From Acidimicrobiaceae bacterium (lineage in GTDB: Bacteria > Actinomycetota > Acidimicrobiia > Acidimicrobiales > Acidimicrobiaceae), in the NCBI GenBank assembly GCA_013044385.1, contig JABEUN010000003.1, positions 1 through 50,027 on the forward strand: 50,027 nucleotides of DNA, given 5' to 3'. The translations under genes and the position numbers were made by a program. Numbering within the stretch: position 1 is the first letter of the stretch; every line of letters begins with the position of its first letter. The notes beneath the pieces are model-generated. The model did no database searches. It worked only from the letters and a program-made list of their open reading frames with translations, and had not been told where the DNA came from. This document shows positions 8,695-15,851 of this stretch, in pieces.

Positions 8695-9213
8695 TCAGTC
8701 GATCCTTTTGAGTTCCTCCCGGTATCGCTTCCCGTTTGCCACATACTGCGTCACTGCCTCATCGAAATCGCCCTTAGCGACCCTGTTCGGTATGATCTTT
8801 GCCGGAATTCCCAACGCCATTGCATAGCTAGGTACTTCGGAGTCGTTTGTGACTACCGCATTAGCACCCACGAGCGAGTGGGATCGCACAACGCACCTAT
8901 GAAGTACGACTGAACCCGACCCAACCAGCGAGTCCGATTCAATTGTGCACCCTTCGAGATGGACTATATGGCCGACTACGCATCGATCTCCTACGATCGT
9001 GGGCAGTTCGTCTGTGGCGTGTATTACGGTTCCGTCTTGAATGGACGTGTCGTTGCCAATGATGATCGTCCCGTAGTCTCCGCGAAGTACTGCGTTCGGC
9101 CAAATAGACGAGCCGCTTCCGATCGTCACATCTCCGATGACGACGGCCTCAGGATGAACGTATGCGTCCTCTGCAATCTTCGGAACTCTGTCACCTAATG
9201 CGTAAATTGCCAT
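8695..9213 (-). CDS. Gamma-carbonic-anhydrase-like hexapeptide-repeat protein
   Basis: This 172-residue protein has left-handed beta-helix hexapeptide repeats from about 20 to 140 and a C-terminal helix, as in gamma-carbonic anhydrases and the YrdA/PaaY group. These are cytoplasmic trimers with metal bound between subunits. His65 (GTVIHAT) and His82 (VVGH) match two metal ligands. At the third ligand, where the usual motif is LHGC, this protein has LEGC (Glu87), with His85 two residues earlier. Metal binding may therefore be shifted, and carbonic anhydrase activity is uncertain. A TGCTAATGT extended -10 lies six bases before ATG 9213. No operon partner is visible. Confidence 0.85.
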   Translation of the reverse strand: MAIYALGDRVPKIAEDAYVHPEAVVIGDVTIGSGSSIWPNAVLRGDYGTIIIGNDTSIQDGTVIHATDELPTIVGDRCVVGHIVHLEGCTIESDSLVGSGSVVLHRCVVRSHSLVGANAVVTNDSEVPSYAMALGIPAKIIPNRVAKGDFDEAVTQYVANGKRYREELKRID

Positions 9214-9219
9214 GCTATG

Positions 9220-9228
9220 ACATTAGCA
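9220..9228 (-). promoter_or_regulatory. Extended -10 element, leaderless promoter of the hexapeptide gene
   Basis: The minus strand reads TGC-TAATGT (9228 to 9220) and the ATG follows after six bases. This is an extended -10 (TGn plus hexamer) placed so that transcription would begin at the start codon. No good -35 is seen. Confidence 0.45.
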
Positions 9229-9261
9229 ACCTAGTCAGATCCCGTACATTCGGGCGGGGAT

Positions 9262-10635
9262 TCAGGCTTGCTCTCTGAAGCGGAGTGCCGCACGACCTGT
9301 GGCAAAGAATAGGGCCGCTACGAGGGCCGAGGAAGCAACGACTACGTCTCCTGACCTAACCGGTAGTGCGACAATGGTGGGGATTAGGGCACCTGCTACC
9401 CATGCAAGTTGGAAGCGCATCTCGTACCTTGCGAAGGTTCGACCGTGTTTTTCGGTGGAGATGTGATGCTGGACGATCGCGTCGAAAGAGAGTTTTCCCG
9501 CAGACGCCACGAAGCCCACTACCAAAGAGAGTGCGATCTCGGACGCGATCGTGGGCACTGTCGCTGCGCCCAGCGCTGCCACGGTCTCGATAGCTAGGGC
9601 GAGGAGGAGAAGCTGTTGCTCTGTAACGAATCGCCGAGCTCTGGGTGTCAGTGTCGTCGATAGTATGGCACCCGCTGCGCTGGCAAGAAGCGCTAGTCCA
9701 TAGACGTAGGCGTGAGAGTTTTCGCGCTTGAGGGTGAAGGCGAGCAGGAATGTGAAGAAACCAACACCGGCCCTTAGCACTGCCATAGCTGCCGACGCCA
9801 TCAGCACCACCGAGTCGCCATAAGTCGACCGCTGCTGAGGGGCTCTGTCTGTTACTCGGTCAGTCTGGGTTTCAGGTTCGATGATGTTGCTTTGCAGCTG
9901 TTCGACGAGTGAAACCTGGATATCGGGTAACGGCGGCTGATTAGCCAACCTCTTGGCGGATCTGGCCAAGGCACTTAGCTCTCCAACCATCAAGACGAGC
10001 GGTATGAGTTCTAGCCTGAGGAGCCAGGCCGCTCCGAGGTGAGGGATTTTGAGCACCGCCACCGCCACGGCTCCAGCAGCGATGCCGACCATTGCGCCCA
10101 AGAGGCTCAGCCGGGAATTAGCCCTCACCAATACAGCAGTTGGCCCAGGGCTGTCGCGCGAGTCTGTTCCTGTCGGCGGGGCCGCGTAACCGAGGAGTTC
10201 TGGTACCAGAGCTGCCTTTGCCACTAGGTAGAACTTCGATGAGATCAGTATCGCCAAGGCGAATGGGAAGATGAGAGGTGACGATATGTCTCTTGCCATC
10301 ATCAGTGCTGCCGCCATTCGGACTACGGCAGACATCAGTAGGACAACCCTCCGAGTTACCGATCCGCGGTCTAAGGCGGGAGAAAGGATCGGAGAGATAA
10401 TTGCAAACGGAGCGACGGTAAGCCCTAGATAAAGAGTTACCTTCGACTTAGCTGCGTCGGGGGAGATGGAAAAGAAGAGAGATCCCGCAAGAGCTACCGT
10501 AGTGAATGTGTCGGCAGCTACCGAGTACGCATGGATCCTGTAGAGAGATCCGAGGGGGGAGTCTCGTCCAAAGTAAGTGGAAAAGTACGCGGAAAGCTGA
10601 TCCTTTGTTGTCGAGATCCGACGCGTCTGATCCAC
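9262..10635 (-). CDS. MFS transporter
   Basis: This 457-residue membrane protein has about twelve hydrophobic segments separated by a long polar central loop (about 225-275, acidic and Gln/Thr-rich). That arrangement is typical of two six-helix MFS halves. The basic C-terminal end is cytoplasmic. The start appears to be GTG 10635, since no in-frame ATG precedes the first helix; a GAAGG lies directly before it, closer than usual. The gene is divergent from the MFS gene at 10741 and shares its roughly 100-base promoter region. The substrate is unknown. Lack of sequence resemblance to its neighbour argues against a recent duplication. Confidence 0.8.
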   Translation of the reverse strand: MDQTRRISTTKDQLSAYFSTYFGRDSPLGSLYRIHAYSVAADTFTTVALAGSLFFSISPDAAKSKVTLYLGLTVAPFAIISPILSPALDRGSVTRRVVLLMSAVVRMAAALMMARDISSPLIFPFALAILISSKFYLVAKAALVPELLGYAAPPTGTDSRDSPGPTAVLVRANSRLSLLGAMVGIAAGAVAVAVLKIPHLGAAWLLRLELIPLVLMVGELSALARSAKRLANQPPLPDIQVSLVEQLQSNIIEPETQTDRVTDRAPQQRSTYGDSVVLMASAAMAVLRAGVGFFTFLLAFTLKRENSHAYVYGLALLASAAGAILSTTLTPRARRFVTEQQLLLLALAIETVAALGAATVPTIASEIALSLVVGFVASAGKLSFDAIVQHHISTEKHGRTFARYEMRFQLAWVAGALIPTIVALPVRSGDVVVASSALVAALFFATGRAALRFREQA

Positions 10636-10682
10636 ACCTTCATGTTATGGGAAGTCAACGTTTGTTCTCCTTCTGCGAGCTG

Positions 10683-10697
10683 GGTTGCATCGCAACC
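10683..10697. promoter_or_regulatory. Palindrome in the divergent MFS promoter region
   Basis: Inverted arms GGTTGC and GCAACC flank ATC between the divergent MFS genes starting at 10635 and 10741. The position suits an operator for either or both genes, but the repeat is short and no regulator gene lies next to it. Confidence 0.35.
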
Positions 10698-10740
10698 ATC
10701 GCTGTTGACGGTGTAATCTTTGCTGAGCCTTAGGAGATCG

Positions 10741-11982
10741 ATGAGTTCCAGTGTTGTAGATTCGACCTCGGGTCAGCGCCCGAGGAGGACTCGGCGTGCT
10801 CGGACAACCATTGGCCTTGTTTCTGCATGTTCTGGAGTTGCACAGGGTTTCGGACGTTTCTCCTTTGCCGTAATGCTTCCCGAAATGGTCAGGACCTACC
10901 TCCACTCCTACTCGTTGGCAGGAAGTCTCGGCCTTGCAAACGTTGGGGCATACCTCATCGGTACCGCCTCAGTGTCAGGACTTGCGGCGCGAAGATCTAG
11001 TAGACATCTGATGTTGTTCGGTCTGGTGTTGAGCACCACTGGTATGTCACTAATGGCAATTTCACCGAGCCTGTTCCTCACATTTGTGGCGATGGTGCTA
11101 GCAGGAATCGGTGGCTCATTCATATGGGTGCCCGCTCCGGGAATGGCAGCAAAAGTTGCACCACCTCGACTGCGCGGATTGGCCATGGGTTTGGCTGCGG
11201 CGGGAATTGGTGTGGCTGTGACGGTATCAGCACAACTTGCTCGTTCACTCGCCAATTTGCCAGGTCAATCGCCCTGGAGGGTTCAGTGGGGAATTCAGGC
11301 GGCTTGTACCGTAATCGTGCTCGTCCTTGCGGTGGCATACCTGCCAAAAGAGCAGGTCGGAACTAGCGAGGTTCGTGGAAGAGCCAGAGACCTCACGCTT
11401 GCTCCCGGGTGGCGTTCGGTTACTCTCGCCTACACCGCCTATGGACTTTCATATGCCCTATTCTTCACGTTTTTCGTGGCAGAGATCGAAAAGCACTCCC
11501 ACTTAAGCACCTCTAGGGCATCTTTTGACTACGGGATCATCGGCCTGGTTTCCATCTTCGGCGGGGTATTTGCGGGAAGGGTATCTGACAGGGTGGGACG
11601 CGTCCCGGTGATGGCGACAGGATTCGTGATGATGGCGGGATCTTCTATTCTGGTGCTATACGGAGGAGGCTGGGCACAGCTTGTGGCGGCGGTGGCATTT
11701 GGACTTCCGATGTCGGGGGTGGCCAACGCTGTAGCGGCCTATGTAGGGGATCTGGTGCCGCCGCGTTCGTTCTCTGGCGCCTTCGGTTTGGTCACACTCT
11801 GTTTCGGTGTGACTCAGGCGATTGCAAATCAGCTCGGAGGAACATTGGCCACCCTTCTTGGCGGTTTTGCTGTGGACTTTAAAATCTCCCTCGTAGCAGC
11901 TATGGCCGGTGCTGTTTTGAGCCTCTCGGCGGGACACTTTGCCAAACGTGCACGTCGGGCTGGTTTGAATTCACAGACCTAG
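10741..11982 (+). CDS. YbfB/YjiJ-family MFS transporter
   Basis: This 413-residue permease has about twelve membrane segments. Its first helix reads GVAQGFGRFSFAVMLPEM, matching the GxGRFxxxxLLPxM hallmark of the YbfB/YjiJ branch of MFS. A typical MFS loop, GRVSDRVGRVPVMATG, occurs near residue 280. ATG 10741 is preferred over upstream TTG 10720 because AGGAG sits four bases before it. Its stop overlaps the 3' end of the convergent parA-like gene by twelve bases. Transport of a small metabolite is likely, but the substrate is not predictable. Carboxylate or aromatic-acid transport is a common guess for this branch. Confidence 0.85.
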   Translation: MSSSVVDSTSGQRPRRTRRARTTIGLVSACSGVAQGFGRFSFAVMLPEMVRTYLHSYSLAGSLGLANVGAYLIGTASVSGLAARRSSRHLMLFGLVLSTTGMSLMAISPSLFLTFVAMVLAGIGGSFIWVPAPGMAAKVAPPRLRGLAMGLAAAGIGVAVTVSAQLARSLANLPGQSPWRVQWGIQAACTVIVLVLAVAYLPKEQVGTSEVRGRARDLTLAPGWRSVTLAYTAYGLSYALFFTFFVAEIEKHSHLSTSRASFDYGIIGLVSIFGGVFAGRVSDRVGRVPVMATGFVMMAGSSILVLYGGGWAQLVAAVAFGLPMSGVANAVAAYVGDLVPPRSFSGAFGLVTLCFGVTQAIANQLGGTLATLLGGFAVDFKISLVAAMAGAVLSLSAGHFAKRARRAGLNSQT

Positions 11983-12723
11983 CTCGGTTGCTAGCTCGTG
12001 ATAGAGCTGCAAGTAGCTGTCGGCGGCCTTGGATTTAGGAGCCGCAAGCGATATCGGAGCCCTCCGATCCTGCATACGATCAAAGAGCGTAGAGCGACTG
12101 ATTTGGGTTTCCAGCACGAGACTTCCACTTGCTCGAGCCTCGTCAATGCTTTCCAGATCTACGTGTCTTCTTGGGTCTACCATCGTGAAAAGTACTCTGG
12201 TTCTGCGTTTTGTCAGGGTTGGAATTCGATCTTTTGCCTCTTCGAGTGCATGCAGGGAGAGCTTGGATGGAGTCATGACGAAAATGACAAGGTCTGAGGC
12301 CACCAAGGTCGCCTTGGCTAGTGGACCAGCCGACGGAGGTAGATCAACCACTATCAGTTCGTAATCAGTGGAACCGATATCGAATATCCTCTCGATGCCC
12401 TTAGAAGGACTCTTTAATGTGGCAAGATGCGCGTCGAGGTTCAAAGTCTCGACTCCATAGGGAATCAAGTCCAGTCCCTCATAATCGGTGCCGAATACGC
12501 TGGTTTTGAGGGCAGCCCGTGCAGTGGTCTTTCCGGATGCGACCTTGGTAATTGATCTACTGTCGGTTCGTACAGTCCTGAGCATCCAAGAGGCAGAGCC
12601 TTGGGGATCTAGATCGATCAGCAGGGTTCGATAACCCTGTCTTGAAGAGAGATACGCTACGTTTATCGCAGTTGTGGTCTTGCCGACGCCACCCTTCAGC
12701 GAGTAGCAGGTGAGTACCTTCAT
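11971..12723 (-). CDS. Orphan ParA-family ATPase
   Basis: This 250-residue protein has the deviant Walker A KGGVGKTT (10-17, with signature Lys10), the DLDPQGSAS switch region (37-45) and a Walker-B-like IVVDLPPSAG segment near 130. These are the ParA/MinD features of ATPases that form dynamic patterns on the nucleoid to place plasmids, chromosomes or protein cargos. No parB gene or parS-like cluster adjoins. Its ATG overlaps the stop of the CHAD gene by four bases, so the two are translationally coupled and probably act together. Its own 3' end overlaps the convergent MFS gene. I infer a cargo-positioning role with the CHAD protein as adaptor. Chromosome segregation is less likely. Confidence 0.9.
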   Translation of the reverse strand: MKVLTCYSLKGGVGKTTTAINVAYLSSRQGYRTLLIDLDPQGSASWMLRTVRTDSRSITKVASGKTTARAALKTSVFGTDYEGLDLIPYGVETLNLDAHLATLKSPSKGIERIFDIGSTDYELIVVDLPPSAGPLAKATLVASDLVIFVMTPSKLSLHALEEAKDRIPTLTKRRTRVLFTMVDPRRHVDLESIDEARASGSLVLETQISRSTLFDRMQDRRAPISLAAPKSKAADSYLQLYHELATELGL

Positions 12724-14243
12724 AGACCTCTCCTGTGTTTTGCTTTATTCCCGGAGTTGGGTTGCCGCTTGATGGAGCTGATTAGGGCTACCCAGTGCCT
12801 TGATGCGCTTGGTGAAATGAAATGTGCTAGAGCGGTCTCCACGCCGTCTGGGATTTCGAAGATGCTCTGGTCAACGGATTCGATCTTTAGCTGGTCGAGT
12901 AGGGCGGCCAAGGTCGCCCTGTCCTGTAATTTGCCGAGGTAGTCCTGCAAGACTTTCATGTCCGAGATTGACAACGAAGCTGCCTTCTGGTCGATGATCG
13001 AGGAGTAGGCCTCAAGCAGATACCTGAGCTGCTTGGCACTCTTCCTCAGTGCGTGGAGTCGTTCGGCATCGGTGTGGGTCCTACTGTCGCTGGCTAGTTT
13101 GACCATCCGGCGTCGGGATCCTTCGAGTTGAAAAGCGGCTCTTTCGCCAAGTGGGGGCTGATCGGTTGGATCGGAGATGATCAGCTGTAAGGCTAGAGAG
13201 GACCAATCCTCAAGCGTGGAGTTGAGAGATTCACCCTCCAAATAGCTCCTAAGTGCTTCTAGGGATGCCTGTCTCAGTTTGTTGATCTTTCCAACAACTT
13301 CTGGAGTGTTGAGCCAAGAGATGTGGGGGATCTCCTCGAGTGCCACGTCCAAATCCCGGAGATCTCCAGCCATCGCTGCTGCCTCTCCGAGCCTCCTCCG
13401 AAGGGGTCTGGCGACTTCGCCTCGAAGGTTCGATTCCGCCGCAGCGATCAACGATCTGGCCCTTCTCGTGGCCACCCTGAATTCATGTGCGAACTCGGTG
13501 TCTATGTCACGAAAGAGTCCGTCCAGGTTTCGCTTTGCAGCAGCTAGTAGGTAGGCGAGCAGCTTTCCTAGTGCTACTTCGTAGCCCATCGACCCGTCAA
13601 GTGGTACATGAAAACCGGCCGAATAGTCAAAGCGCCGCCTACCGCGTAGCCAAAGAATCGCCCTCCATAGGTCCACCGATGAGTCCATTGTCGCCAAGGA
13701 AGAACCGTACGCGGTCACCGCAACAAGGGCTCTGGCGAGGTCTGATTCGTATCCCCGTTTCGGCCTAAGTCTTATCCAAGTCTGGTGTAACTCACTGACA
13801 AGGTCTATCTCAATGGTTCCCACGTGCTTGTTCAGGTCATCGAAGATCAGCACCTCTGTGAAGCTGACTTCGAATTCGGCAACTCTCAGTATCGCCCGAC
13901 CGCTGGTCAATTTGGAGACCCTGTTGCCCAAACCAGTAGGTGAGATCGCAGAAGGCAGAGCGAAGTCAGAACCGGCATCTACATACAGAGTTCCTCTTTG
14001 GCCATACTCTCTGGGTGGAAGTAGGTAAATTTCAGCCTGGTTCGAGCCAGCGGTAACCCTCGACTCAAGGTCCATCCCCGTAGAAGCAATCCGCCAGTCC
14101 AGTGAGTCCCACAGACCCCTGATTTGCACAGTTTGAGGGCGGACCTCAATCCTGTGGTCCTTGAGTGACGCTGCTATCACTTGGATTATGTCCTCAGTGG
14201 AAGCGGCTATTGACAGTGACACGGGGGAGGCATTTGGGACCAC
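12720..14243 (-). CDS. CYTH-like/CHAD-domain protein (polyphosphate-associated)
   Basis: This 507-residue protein has two parts. The N-terminal 1-200 contains a remnant resembling CYTH proteins (SLDWRIASTGMDLES at 47-61), but it lacks the ExExK triphosphate-binding signature, so it is probably not an active triphosphatase. The C-terminal 225-480 is a CHAD domain: HEFRVATRRARS (253-264), RDLDVALE (296-303), LHALRKSAKQLRYLLEAY (396-413) and LGKLQDRATL (436-445). CHAD helices carry conserved His, Arg and Lys that bind polyphosphate, and CHAD proteins are known to target polyphosphate granules. GTG 14243 follows an extended -10 by six bases. It is the first gene of a two-gene unit with the overlapping ParA gene. 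Confidence 0.88.
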   Translation of the reverse strand: MVPNASPVSLSIAASTEDIIQVIAASLKDHRIEVRPQTVQIRGLWDSLDWRIASTGMDLESRVTAGSNQAEIYLLPPREYGQRGTLYVDAGSDFALPSAISPTGLGNRVSKLTSGRAILRVAEFEVSFTEVLIFDDLNKHVGTIEIDLVSELHQTWIRLRPKRGYESDLARALVAVTAYGSSLATMDSSVDLWRAILWLRGRRRFDYSAGFHVPLDGSMGYEVALGKLLAYLLAAAKRNLDGLFRDIDTEFAHEFRVATRRARSLIAAAESNLRGEVARPLRRRLGEAAAMAGDLRDLDVALEEIPHISWLNTPEVVGKINKLRQASLEALRSYLEGESLNSTLEDWSSLALQLIISDPTDQPPLGERAAFQLEGSRRRMVKLASDSRTHTDAERLHALRKSAKQLRYLLEAYSSIIDQKAASLSISDMKVLQDYLGKLQDRATLAALLDQLKIESVDQSIFEIPDGVETALAHFISPSASRHWVALISSIKRQPNSGNKAKHRRGL

Positions 14244-14249
14244 GCTGCC

Positions 14250-14258
14250 AAGCTAGCA
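14250..14258 (-). promoter_or_regulatory. Extended -10 of the CHAD-parA unit (leaderless)
   Basis: The minus strand reads TGC-TAGCTT (14258 to 14250), and the GTG start follows after six bases. This matches the extended -10 plus six or seven bases seen at other genes in the window, implying a leaderless mRNA. The -35 is not clear. Confidence 0.45.
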
Positions 14259-14268
14259 GACTCTTGCA

Positions 14269-14472
14269 GTGCGGCTGAGCCCGCTGGTCACAACTAGAAG
14301 TTACAATTGCGGAGCCGCTGTCCTAGAAAGGAAGTTTAGTTGTCCAAATTGCAAATCGACAGCCCAACGTAGGTCGAATTTCCAGAGGTACATCCAGCCA
14401 GCTTTTCAATACGCAGAAGGTTTCAAAAGGGTGTTTTTCAGGAGTTATGTAGCTTCTGCAATTCTGATGTGA
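14269..14472 (+). CDS. Possible small Cys-containing protein (doubtful)
   Basis: A 67-codon GTG frame contains YNCGAAVLERKFSCPNCKS, which resembles part of a zinc ribbon (CGxxV and CPxC). The first CxxC is incomplete because Ser replaces the first Cys, leaving only three candidate Cys ligands. There is no ribosome site. It may be a decayed zinc-ribbon gene or a chance frame in the region upstream of the phosphoesterase gene. Confidence 0.2.
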   Translation: MRLSPLVTTRSYNCGAAVLERKFSCPNCKSTAQRRSNFQRYIQPAFQYAEGFKRVFFRSYVASAILM

Positions 14473-14570
14473 GTGCCAGGACCATTTCCGAGTTCCAATT
14501 CGATCTCTGCGGTCAGCGCTGTCTGCAGGACAGTTTTGTTGGCTTGGGCTCAGACTCAATAGGAGGAATG

Positions 14571-15851
14571 ATGTTTAGTTTTATTCACTGTTCGGACCTG
14601 CACCTAGGTACACCGTTCGGCGGGCTTAGGAGGATTGGGTCAGAACTCACAGCCGGCCTACATAACGCGACCTTCGATGCATTCGACCGCCTATGCACTA
14701 CTGCAATCGAGACTCAAGTGGACTTCATGGTGATTGCTGGCGATGTTTATGACGGCATAAAGTATGGTCCGAAAACTGCTCGGTTCCTACGCGACCGTCT
14801 CGAGGAACTGGTCCAAGCTGGAGTGGCAGTCTATGTGTGTCTCGGAAACCACGATGATGTCGACGACCTTCTTGCCGGGATCGTACCCCTTCCTAGAGGA
14901 GTGCATGTGTTCTCTGGAGATGCACCGGAGACTTTCATCCATCAGACGAGGTCTGGTGAGTTGGTGGCTCTGCACGGTAGGAGCTTTCCAACTCGGATGG
15001 TCCGCTTCGACCTTGCCACCGGGTTTCCTATGGCAAGTGCCGGTTGTTATAACATCGGAGTCCTCCACTGCACTTTGGCGGGTTCAGTCGGCCATGAAAC
15101 TCAAGCCCCGGTTTCTACTCAGAAGCTCGCATCATTCGGGTTCGATTATTGGGCGCTTGGCCATATCCACACCAGATCCTTGACGGAGGTAGGCGAGTGT
15201 TTGATTAGCTACTCCGGGAATCTTCAGGGTCTGTCCATCAAGCCCAGTGAACGAGGGGATAAGGGAGCTCTGCTGGTCACCGTGGAGGGTGGGAGGCCTA
15301 TTGTCGAGTTCCTTCCGATCTCAAGATTCAAGTTTGACTACCTGACCGTTGAGGCGGCTTCGAACCAAAGTGAGGCTGAGACAGAAGATGTAGAAGACCG
15401 TGTATTTGGCGAACTTCTTCGCATTCAAGAGGATCTCAAGGCTGGAACAGTGCTGGTTTTGAGGATTGATCTGGTAGGTAGGTATCGAGGACGGGCATTG
15501 GAGGCAGATGAACTCAATATGGTGGCAGACAATCTGAATCTGTCGCTTCGTAGGGCGGGAATCGAAACCATTTACGTCGAATCCCTGAAGTCCTCGATGC
15601 TGCCAGAGTTGACAATCGAAGCATTGAGCAGCCTTGGAGGACTGCTCGAGGCGTTCGACGGTGCCAAGCGGGAACTTTCTGATCCAGATTTAGTGCAGGA
15701 ATATTTCAATGCAATGGTGCCGTCTGGAAAGAACGCGGCACCACCACTTTTGCGAACTGAGTTCGTGGATTCGATCGATCCTGTTCAGATCATTGCTGAG
15801 GTCAGCGATGAAGTTCTAGCCCTCCTCCTCGAGGGGGGTGGCGAGAGTTGA
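14571..15851 (+). CDS. YhaO/SbcD-like DNA exonuclease (metallophosphoesterase)
   Basis: This 426-residue calcineurin-like phosphoesterase belongs to the Mre11/SbcD superfamily, closest in layout to YhaO. Metal-site motifs are SDLHLG (8-13), GDVYDG (57-62), GNHDD (92-96), a histidine in LHCTLAG (near 163) and GHIHTR (near 200). These bind two metal ions for DNA-end or hairpin cleavage. The start is ATG 14571 with AGGAGG at 14561-14566; the open frame extends upstream to 14469 without homology. The last bases overlap the TTG start of the ATPase gene, so the two proteins should be made together as a nuclease-ATPase complex. The C-terminal 250-426 is probably the partner-binding region. Confidence 0.9.
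   Translation: MFSFIHCSDLHLGTPFGGLRRIGSELTAGLHNATFDAFDRLCTTAIETQVDFMVIAGDVYDGIKYGPKTARFLRDRLEELVQAGVAVYVCLGNHDDVDDLLAGIVPLPRGVHVFSGDAPETFIHQTRSGELVALHGRSFPTRMVRFDLATGFPMASAGCYNIGVLHCTLAGSVGHETQAPVSTQKLASFGFDYWALGHIHTRSLTEVGECLISYSGNLQGLSIKPSERGDKGALLVTVEGGRPIVEFLPISRFKFDYLTVEAASNQSEAETEDVEDRVFGELLRIQEDLKAGTVLVLRIDLVGRYRGRALEADELNMVADNLNLSLRRAGIETIYVESLKSSMLPELTIEALSSLGGLLEAFDGAKRELSDPDLVQEYFNAMVPSGKNAAPPLLRTEFVDSIDPVQIIAEVSDEVLALLLEGGGES

Larger units (their letters stand above)
14244..14570. other. Divergent promoter region, CHAD/parA versus yhaO-like gene
   Basis: It contains the CHAD promoter at 14250-14258, a possible small Cys-containing frame (14269-14472) and the AGGAGG ribosome site (14561-14566) of the phosphoesterase gene. 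I could not assign the promoter of the rightward operon. Confidence 0.5.

Noticed and set aside
11529-11937. Antisense frames within the YbfB-like MFS gene
   Set aside because: They are shadows of a well-supported membrane protein gene and have no own features.
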